Of a stretch of DNA of 64,000 bases, positions 56,356 to 64,000 are shown in pieces. Position 1 is the first letter of the stretch, and each line of letters begins with the position of its first letter. Origin of the DNA: Puccinellia tenuiflora (lineage: Eukaryota; Streptophyta; Magnoliopsida; Poales; Poaceae). Where the stretch lies: positions 62,001-126,000 of the forward strand of contig QRDG01000622.1 in the NCBI GenBank assembly GCA_012064385.1, in the 5' to 3' direction. Both the position numbers and the translations under genes were made by a program. Below the pieces are notes generated by a model. It was not told the DNA's origin. It was given only the letters and a program-made list of their open reading frames with translations, and searched no databases.

Positions 56356-58499
56356 TGATACGTGTCAAACGTATCTATAATTTTTGAGTGATCCATGCTA
56401 ATTTTGTGATGTTGTCACATATTTTTATTATCATATTACATCATTTTTATGCATTTTGTCGGACTAACCTATTGACAAGATGTCCAGTGCCAGTTTCCTG
56501 TTTTTGTTGTTTTGTATTTCAGAAAATCCACCACAGGAAATATCGTCGGATTGAGCTCAAAATTTACGGAGATTTTTTATGCGACGGAAGACACCAGAAG
56601 ACCGAAGGGGCACCTGGGGGGCCACCCAGGGTCCACAGGCGGGTGCCTGCCACGGCCCCCCTGGGACCCGCAGGTGGGGCCCGCCCCTACCCCCTGGGCA
56701 TCGCCTCGGCCCCCTCCGACAATTATAAAATCCCTTTTAACTTAAAAACGATGGGGCGGCCATTATTTTCCACAGAAGACATCCCGACGCACCGTCATCT
56801 CAAACCCTAGTTCGGGGGTGATTCTGAAGCAGTTCCCGGCACTCTGCCGGAGGGGAGATCGATCCCAGAGGGCTCTTCATCGCCATGCCTTCCTCCGGGA
56901 TGATTTGTGACTAGTCCCACCTTGGACCTTAGGTCCATGAAAGTAGCTATATGGTAGTCCGTCTCTTTTGTGCTTCATGTTTATGATCTTGTGAGTTGCC
57001 CAACATGATCAAGATCGACTATTGTAATACTATGTGATGTGTTTGTTGGGATCCGATGGATTATAAAGTTATGATTAGATTGTGCATGATTCTTATATGA
57101 TTGATTTATGTTCTTGCATGCTCTCCGATGTGCGTAGTTACTTTGGCCAAGTGATTGTGTGTATCTCCAAGAGAGAGTATTTATGCTATATAGTGGGTTC
57201 ATGCCCCCTCTTGTTCCTGGGCACGAGTGACAGAAACGTCTAAGGGCGAGGGTGTGCTGTTGCTACTAAGGGTAAAACAGCGGTGTTTAAGTCTCTTTTG
57301 ATATTTAATATTGCTTACTTCATGCACTTTACTTAATGCAAATGTCTGTTGCTTGCAACTTAATACCGATGGGTGACAGGCTGGATAGCGATCCCACGGT
57401 GGACTTTTTAGACAAAGATGCAGTTGGACTCAACGGTCTTTGTTCCTTGTCGTGATGTCTCCATAAATATTATCATGTTCTCTTTGTCATAGCTAAATTA
57501 AGTTTGTGTTATAATCTTGTCAAGTGCCCATGATGGGGGGATACTTTATAGGTAGGCCCATGGACCCGGAAAGTAGACCCGCCAAGACCAAGAAGGCCAA
57601 AGCCGAGTCAAGCATCAAGTCACATGGGCTGGGCTGCAAGACGAGCCGACCAAGGCCCGTGATAAGGAAAGGACTCGTCAGTAAGGAGTCCAAGTACAAC
57701 CCGGAGCCCTAACTTGGAAGGCCAAGACGTAGAGTAGGACTCCGTGTTCTAGTATGACTCGGTATAACCTATAAGTCCAGGGACCCGGCAGCCTTTATAA
57801 GCGGGGACCTGGACCTTGGATCGATAAGCCTTAAGAGAGATACCAAGTCGCCGACTCCCTAGAGAGGAGCCGAAACCCTGTAATCAATATCAGATCTAGA
57901 GCAATAAAGAAGAAGCAGGAAGTAGGTCTTTACCTCCAATCGAGAGGGGCCGAACCTGGGTAAATCCGTGTCCCTAGGCGAGATTAATCTCTCCTACGTA
58001 CTTTGCGCATCAATGGCCCCAGAACTCACCTTCCCAGAGGAAGGACTTGCCGTGACAACCCCACGACAGCCCAGCTGTAATTTGTTTACCCATCATATGA
58101 TCGTTCTATTTACTTGAGAGACTCCACTAGTAAACCCATGGTCCCCGGTCCATCTTTTTACATTAATTGCAACCTTTATTCATCACTTTTCATCATCATT
58201 ACTCCACTAGTCCATTTTCATAATTCATCTATTTCACCATACAATTAACCGCTTTGTTTTCTGCGAGACCGGAAAGATTGACAACCTTTCCGCCGTTGGG
58301 GCAAAGTATTTTGGTTGAGTGTGTGCAGGTCCACGTCTATTGAAGATTAAGCGCCAGAGATTTTCAACATTCACTTTGTTGTTGATTTTAAGGTCCTACT
58401 GGTTCGATAAACCTCGGTTCGTTATCGAGGGAGAACTGCTGCTAGCTGCAACTCCGCCTTCGCTTGGGGCACCACCCAACTCTTTCCATCACATCATCA
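56356..58499 (+). repeat. Athila-type 5' LTR (with nested solo LTR)
   Basis: TGATACG..CATCATCA; TATA box TATAAAA at 56724-56730. Without the nested insert and TSD it is about 1601 bp. It keeps a 73-bp segment (58283-58355) that the 3' LTR has lost. Confidence 0.92.
57531..58068 (+). mobile_element. Solo LTR of a Tat-type gypsy element, nested (538 bp)
   Basis: TSD GCCCA at 57526-57530 and 58069-58073; TGATGGGGGG..CCCCACGACA ends. The uninterrupted site is visible in the other LTR (CAATTGCCCAGCTG, about 63373). It shares GTAGGTCTTTACCTC and GGGGCCGAACCTGGGTAAATC with the LTR at 7054-7493. A TATA-like TTTATAAGC lies near 57795. Confidence 0.92.
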
Positions 58500-58509
58500 A
58501 GCAGTTCTC

Positions 58510-58526
58510 TGGCGCCGTTGCTGGGG
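58510..58526 (+). other. Athila primer-binding site (tRNA-Asp)
   Basis: TGGCGCCGTTGCTGGGG, one base different from the complement of the plant tRNA-Asp(GTC) 3' end, 10 bases after the LTR. Confidence 0.85.
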
Positions 58527-58695
58527 ATCTTGGAGCTACAGCAAGGGGAGTCTCACACTCTTAATCACTTTACTTTGTTTTTGTCTTGCTTGTTTTATTT
58601 ATCGTTAGCTTATTTTTCTTGTTGCAAAATTTTAAAACCAAAAAAAAATTAGTGTAATTTTCATTTCAGTTTTGTTTATCTTTTATCTAGTAGCC

Positions 58696-59349
58696 ATGTT
58701 TCCTCCTAAATTTGGTATGAAAGATGTTAAGGTAGGAAGTGGGGATGTTGTTGGAAAGGACAATATTGAAGAATTTCTCACTTTTGTTAGCAAACTCTAT
58801 ACTCATGATAAAAGGTCAATAGTAGAGCTAACTGATAGTTATGATTCCGCTATATCTTGTTTGGTAGCTCGTCTTGAGAAGAGGTTTGTTAATTTAAATC
58901 CTATATTACAGCAAATGTTTCTTAAGCTTGATAGCATGGAGAGAGGAAAGGAAAAAGATTTTGTATTAGCAACTCTTCTCCATGAATTTGATGATATAGT
59001 TAAGGAAGTTAGGAAAATATTTGCTCGTTATGGTGCTCTTGGTTCATGTCCTAATATTCACTATTCTTTGGATGTTAGGGATGAAAATCAAAGGAAGTAC
59101 ACTCGCAAAACTGAGATTGAGGAGAAACTTGATATTGCTATACCATTTAAACTCCCAGGGATATCCGAAGCTTTGGAAGACAATTTTGGTTGGATTGCTC
59201 CTCAAAATCTATTCGATGAGAGTAGTCAACCAAAGAGAAAGGAGAAGGGTGATTCTCAGCCCTATATTGGTAACATCCAATGCATCTTTGATAAATTTGC
59301 TAGTGTTCATTTGAAGGATGATGATGCCCTCGATTTCGAAAAAACTTGA
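58696..59349 (+). CDS. Unknown protein of the Athila-type element, 217 aa
   Basis: Intact frame starting MFPPKFGMKDVKVGSGDVV (an in-frame ATG at 58672 would add 8 aa). Mostly charged and helical: NIEEFLTFVSKLYTHDKRS, ARLEKRFVNLNPILQQMFLK, FVLATLLHEFDDIVKEVRKI. A Lys/Glu-rich tail follows. No zinc knuckle and no catalytic motif. By position it is gag-like, but I cannot confirm homology. Downstream is GTTTGTTGGGAAGCAACCCA (59389), a motif I associate with Athila relatives. Confidence 0.6.
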   Translation: MFPPKFGMKDVKVGSGDVVGKDNIEEFLTFVSKLYTHDKRSIVELTDSYDSAISCLVARLEKRFVNLNPILQQMFLKLDSMERGKEKDFVLATLLHEFDDIVKEVRKIFARYGALGSCPNIHYSLDVRDENQRKYTRKTEIEEKLDIAIPFKLPGISEALEDNFGWIAPQNLFDESSQPKRKEKGDSQPYIGNIQCIFDKFASVHLKDDDALDFEKT

Positions 59350-62204
59350 TATTTGGCATTGCGCCTAGCTAAAAGCCGTTAAAGAAAAGCGTTTGTTGGG
59401 AAGCAACCCATCTTTTACTTTCAGTTTGCTTTTTATTTTTCTTGAGTCATGAAGTTGTTGCCTCTGTATCAACTTCATTGTATCTTTTTCTTTATGTTTT
59501 TTTGTGCCAAGTTTAGCCTCTAATGCATTGAAAGTGCGAGGTGTTGTTTTGCTGTCCAGAAACAGAATTTTTTCCTTCACTGTTCAAAAATCTAAAAATT
59601 CTCTGAATTTTATCTTTTTCTGAAATTTTTAGACAGCAAACCTGATACTTTTATCTATCTTTCGTTAGTTTTTACTTTTCTAATTTGTTCTACAGAAGTG
59701 CCTTGAAAAATTCGATCTTTACAGACTTTTCAGATTTTGACAGATTCTGCTTTTATTTTGCATTCGTCTCTTTACCATCGTCATATGTGATACTCTAGGG
59801 GTAGAGTGCCACATCGAGGCTTATTAAACTGTAGCTAATGCCTGATAAAGTTGTTTGCAATTTGTCTTGAGTTGAACACATGTGCATTTTAATTTATGAG
59901 CACTAACCCTCTAATCAGTTTATGAGAAGTTTTGTGTGAAGTGAGTTTTTAAGTTCCAAAGCAGAGGATAATGAAGAAATTGAAGACGGATCAGAGCTCA
60001 AGCTTGGGGATGCCATGGGGGCATCCCCTCTGAATTTCAAGAACCATCAAGCGTCAAAGCTTGGGGATGCCCAAGGCATCCCCTCTTCTTCATCGACTAT
60101 CATGAGGTCGTCTTCGTTGAACTAAGTTTTTATCACTTTACATATTATGTGCTATGCTTGGAGCGTCTTTTTACTTTCAGTTTTGTTTGTTATTTTGCTG
60201 GTCATATGCTTGTTTGATCCTTGCTTATTTTGTGTGAGAGAGAGACACGCTTTGCTTTTTCATTTGAATACTCATGGGCTTCGCTTATATCTTGTTGAGT
60301 ATTCTTAGCTACTGTTTGTTTGCTAGTAAGCTCTCGCTTTTAGCTTTTATCTTATTTAGAGCTGTTAGTGGTTGATGTTAAACTCTCTTGTTCTTCACTT
60401 ATATTTGTTAGAGAGTTGTTTTGATTGCTTGGTTAATGTGTTAGGTCGGTAAAATGCTATGCATGTGGTAGTGGTATGAAGTAGGAAAAAAACCTGCATA
60501 GTCTTGTAGATCAATATGTGGATAATTTGATACTTTTCAATTGTTTTGAGACATTAAAATAACTAATGGTTAAAATGTGTTGGTTAATGGTGTTAGAGCT
60601 GATTAGTGGAGATGTGTTAGTAAAGCATGGAGCTGTACTTTTCTGAACTAAACAACCTAAGTCAACAATGCTAATGTGTCATGAATTCTGCTCAGTTCAA
60701 AATAAGTTCCTAGTGGGTAGTTACTGCAACGGTTGGGGAAGCCAACGGGGCACTTGTGTCGCCGCCACGATCCCTCTCGCGGTGTTTCTAACCATTTATG
60801 GAACATTGAAACTGCTGGTTGTTTGCAATATACGAAATGCATTGTGAGTTTCGGTTTTTGGCACTTCCACTTCCATATTTTGCTAGCCGCTTCGGTGCTG
60901 CGCAATGCTCTCTCTCACACTGAGATTGGTGCATACTTCGCGAGTACATCCAACTCCGTGGGAGAACTTCATCCTGTTCTCCTACACATAAGCCAACTAT
61001 CTCCCTCAAAACAGCCACCATACCTACCTACCACGGCATTTCATAGCCGTTCCGAGATACATTTCCATGCAACATCCATCATTACATTACATGACTTGAT
61101 GTCGTTCTTCATTACCATATAGTTTGCTTGATTATTGAGTTACTGTGCCGCGTGGCTTGCCACATGTTCTACATTTTTTTCACACTACGCTCGATCATGC
61201 ATTTCTTCTTTTATACATCATGTATTATTCTTATGAGTTATGAGTACCAAAAAGTGTGATGATCCATTTGTAATATAGAGTGTTGCTCCTAGAGTGAGGT
61301 ATAAAATAAAAAAGAGAGAAGAATAAAAGAGCCCAAAGGAGGCCAAATGTGAGAGCATTTAAAAGAGCCAAGGAGGCCACCCAAAATCCAAAAAATAGAA
61401 AAAGAGAGAAGGAGCAACACTACTATCCTTTTTACCACACTTGTGCTAATAGCACCTACACTTCATTGTAGAGAGTTCTCATGTTGTTTTAGTAGTATAA
61501 CTAAGTGGTGATTAACGTTATAGAACTTGCCTTGTATATTCCAAGGATGAGCCTCCTCAAGTGCTCTAGGTCTTCATGAGCAAGCAAGTTGGATGCACCC
61601 CCACTAGTTCCATTGGAGAGCTTTCATACACTTATAGCTCTATGTGCATCCGTTGCATGGCAATCACTACTCCTCATACAGTGTCAACTACGGGACTTCC
61701 TTCTGTCTTGTGGTTACCTTCTCCACTGTTTGAGCATTTCTTTTTGACCTTCCAAACCTCCATCATTGTTCTCTTTGCCATAACATCTTGGTGCCAAAGC
61801 CACTTCTTACTTGCACTAGTTGAGTAGACTTCGAAACAGTTGATTTGTGAAGTAGATGGATTAGGACACTTGACTTGAGCTTGGCTATTTTCATGAATGA
61901 CTAATTAGATGCTTTGAATAATGATTGATACTTTACATTGGAGACATAATTTGCAATTCTTTTTTCTAAACCTTATGTATGATTCCATGTCTCCAACGTA
62001 CTTGTTCATGAAAAGTTTCTAGCACTTGTTAGCTAGCGTTTGTTAATCATTGTTTGCTTAATGTCAACTATAGATAATTGTTTTGGATCACCTTAATCAC
62101 ATCATGTGCTTTGCATTAATATATTGATCAAGATTATGTTGGTTGCATGTCTCATCAAAAATTATTTTGTTATCACTTACCTACTCGAGGACGAGTAGGA
62201 GTTA
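59350..62204 (+). other. Non-coding internal region of the Athila-type element
   Basis: No pol domains on either strand. Two PPT-like segments (AAGCTTGGGGATGCC.., CAAGCTTGGGGATGCC) followed by GGCATCCCCTC lie at about 60000-60090 and can form short hairpins. Confidence 0.6.
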
Positions 62205-62217
62205 AGCTTGGGGATGC
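62204..62217 (+). other. Athila polypurine tract
   Basis: AAGCTTGGGGATGC immediately before the 3' LTR's TGATACG. Confidence 0.8.
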
Positions 62218-63734
62218 TGATACGTGTCAAACGTATCTATAATTTTTGAATGATCCATGCTAGTTTTGTGATGTTGTCACATGTTTTTATTATCATATTA
62301 CATCATTTTTATGCATTTTGTCGGACTAACCTATTGACAAGATGCCCAGTGCCAGTTTCCTGTTTTTGTTGTTTTGTATTTCAAAAAATCCACCACAGGA
62401 AATATCGTCGGATTAAGCTCAAAATTTACGGAGACGACGGAAGACACCAGAAGACCGAAGGGGCACCTGGGGGGCCACCCAGGGGCCACAGGCGGGTGCC
62501 TGCCACGGCCCCTCGGGACCCGCGGGTGGGGCCCGCCCCTGCCCCCTGGGCATCGCCTCGGCCCCCTCCGACGCCTATAAAATCCCTTTTAACCTAAAAA
62601 CGATGGGGCTGCCATTATTTTTCACAGAAGACATCCCGACGTGCCGTCATCTCAAACCCTAGTTCGGGGTGATTCTGAAGTAGTTCCCGGCACTCTGTCG
62701 GAGGGGAGATCGATACCGGAGGGCTCTTCATCGCCATGCCTTCCTCCGGGATGATTTGTAAGTAGTCCCACCTTGGAACTTGGGTCCATGGCAGTAGCTA
62801 GATGGTAGTCTCTCTCTTTTGTGCTTCATGTTTATGATCTTGTGAGCTGCCTAACATGATCAAGATCGACTATTGTAATACTATGTGATGTGTTTGCTGG
62901 GATCCGATGGATTATAAAGTTATGATCAGATTATGCATGATTCTTATATGATTGATTTATGTTCTTGCATGCTCTCTGATGTGCGTAGTTACTTTGGCCA
63001 AGTGATTATTTGTATCTCCAAGAGAGAGTATTTATGCTAGATAGTGGGTTCATGCCCCCTCTTGTTCCTGGGCACGAGTGACAGAAACGTCTAAGGGCGA
63101 GGGTGTGCTGTTGCTACTAAGGGTAAAACAGCGGTGTTAAAGTCTCTTTTGATATTTAATATTACTTACTTCATGCACTTTACTTAATGCAAATGTCTGT
63201 TGCTTGCAACTTAATACCGATGGGTGACAGGCTGGATAGCGATCCCACGGTGGACTTTTTAGACAAAGATGCAGTTGGACTCAACGGTCTTTGTTCCTTG
63301 TCGTGATGCCTCCATAAATATTATCATGTTCTCTTTGTCATAGCTAAATTAAGTTTGTGTTATAATCTTGTCAATTGCCCAGCTGTAATTTGTTTACCCA
63401 TCATATGATCGTTCTATTTACTTGAGAGACTCCACTAGTGAACCCATGGTCCCCGGTCCATCTTTTTACATTAATTGCAACCTTTATTCATCACTTTTCA
63501 TCATCATTACTCCACCGGTCCATTTTTATAATTCATCTATTTCACCATACAATTAACCGCTTTGTTTTCTGCGAGACGGGAAAGATTGACAGAGATTTTC
63601 AACATTCACTTTGTTGTTGATTTCAAGGTCATACTGGTTCGATAAACCTCGGTTCGTTATCGAGGGAGAACTGCTGCTAGCCGCAACTCCGCCTTCGCTT
63701 GGGGCACCACCCAACTCTTTCCATCACATCATCA
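62218..63734 (+). repeat. Athila-type 3' LTR (1517 bp)
   Basis: Pairs with 56356-58499. It lacks the 73-bp segment and a ~10-bp TTTTTTATG stretch; otherwise there are scattered single-base differences. Confidence 0.92.
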
Positions 63735-64000
63735 GACCACATGGGTAATCACATATTGTTCTGAACATTCGCTCTCACGATGATCCATGATAAAAAGTTT
63801 TGATTGTATACACTGAAGTTTCTTATGGGTAAATCTATATACTGAATTTCATAATGTAGTTTCCTTAGACTGCCATGTTATTAGGGAAGCTTTGCATTCG
63901 ACGTCTCAAGTTTCACCATCCTTAGTGAATGAAAACATGCATATATTAAAGAAAAAGCGCCTTCTATCGTGAGATAAATCGCCGTCTCATTCCCTTGTAC
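63735..64000 (+). repeat. ~1.1-kb tandem repeat, unit C (right part, cut by window end)
   Basis: GACCACATGGGTAATCACATA continues exactly where 56355 stopped. It follows unit B (CACGAAGATCCATGATAAAC, TGCATTCG.CGTCTCAAGTT) to the end. Confidence 0.87.

Larger units (their letters stand above)
56356..63734 (+). mobile_element. Athila-lineage gypsy retrotransposon, non-autonomous, complete with both LTRs
   Basis: LTRs 56356-58499 and 62218-63734; TSD GACCA at 56351-56355 and 63735-63739. PBS for tRNA-Asp right after the 5' LTR and PPT AAGCTTGGGGATGC before the 3' LTR are both Athila traits. The internal part is only 3.7 kb and holds one unknown ORF; no gag zinc knuckle, protease, RT, RNase H or integrase was seen. 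It would depend on enzymes of a relative (Triticeae Sabrina/WHAM/Derami-type families come to mind). Confidence 0.92.

Overview
The window is nuclear DNA of a large-genome grass, almost certainly Triticeae (wheat, barley or Aegilops). It holds a few GC-rich monocot genes in a sea of nested transposons. These include a BARE/WIS/Angela-type LTR, Athila-lineage LTRs beginning TGATACGTGTCAAACGTATC, Tat-lineage gypsy elements, a CACTA element, and MITEs with clean target-site duplications (TSDs). No prokaryotic features are present. No homology search was possible, so family names come from motifs recognised by eye.

Layout. 1-7493: 3' part of a Tat-lineage Ty3/gypsy element (pol end, a 112-bp tandem array built around the polypurine-tract motif, an antisense intron-containing gene region, 3' LTR). 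7.5-13.6 kb: LINE remnant holding a 0.95-kb MULE-type element, a truncated BARE-like LTR, and an AT-rich stretch with repeated inverted and direct modules. 13642-14919: intact F-box/DUF295 gene. 15.2-16.5 kb: copia and Athila scraps. 16.8-19.4 kb: BAHD acyltransferase pseudogene (minus strand) broken by a hAT-like element and two near-identical Tourist-like MITEs. 19.8-20.9 kb: small MITEs and a duplicated segment. 21287-22204: J-domain protein (minus). 22842-29575: nicotinate phosphoribosyltransferase, which I resolved into 15 exons giving an open frame of 546 aa (minus). 29836-40356: Ty1/copia element (minus; TSD CCCAC) interrupted in gag by a 5.5-kb CACTA transposon (TSD TGA). 40.4-43.4 kb: poorly understood sequence with one N. 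43566-46242: CHX-type cation/H+ exchanger, 3 exons, 828 aa. 46518-46591: tRNA-Val(AAC), followed by a MULE-type MITE. 49857-51814: EXO70B-like exocyst gene with one apparent 1-base frameshift (minus). 52.4 kb to the end: diverged ~1.1-kb tandem units, one split by a complete non-autonomous Athila-lineage element (56356-63734, TSD GACCA). Its 5' LTR carries a nested Tat-type solo LTR (TSD GCCCA).

The host genes (F-box, J-protein, NAD salvage enzyme, cation exchanger, exocyst subunit, tRNA) share no pathway; the region is a small gene island. The main interest is in the transposon archaeology: exact nesting orders, an antisense spliced gene inside a retroelement, tandem repeats made from the PPT motif, and local repeat families I could not classify.
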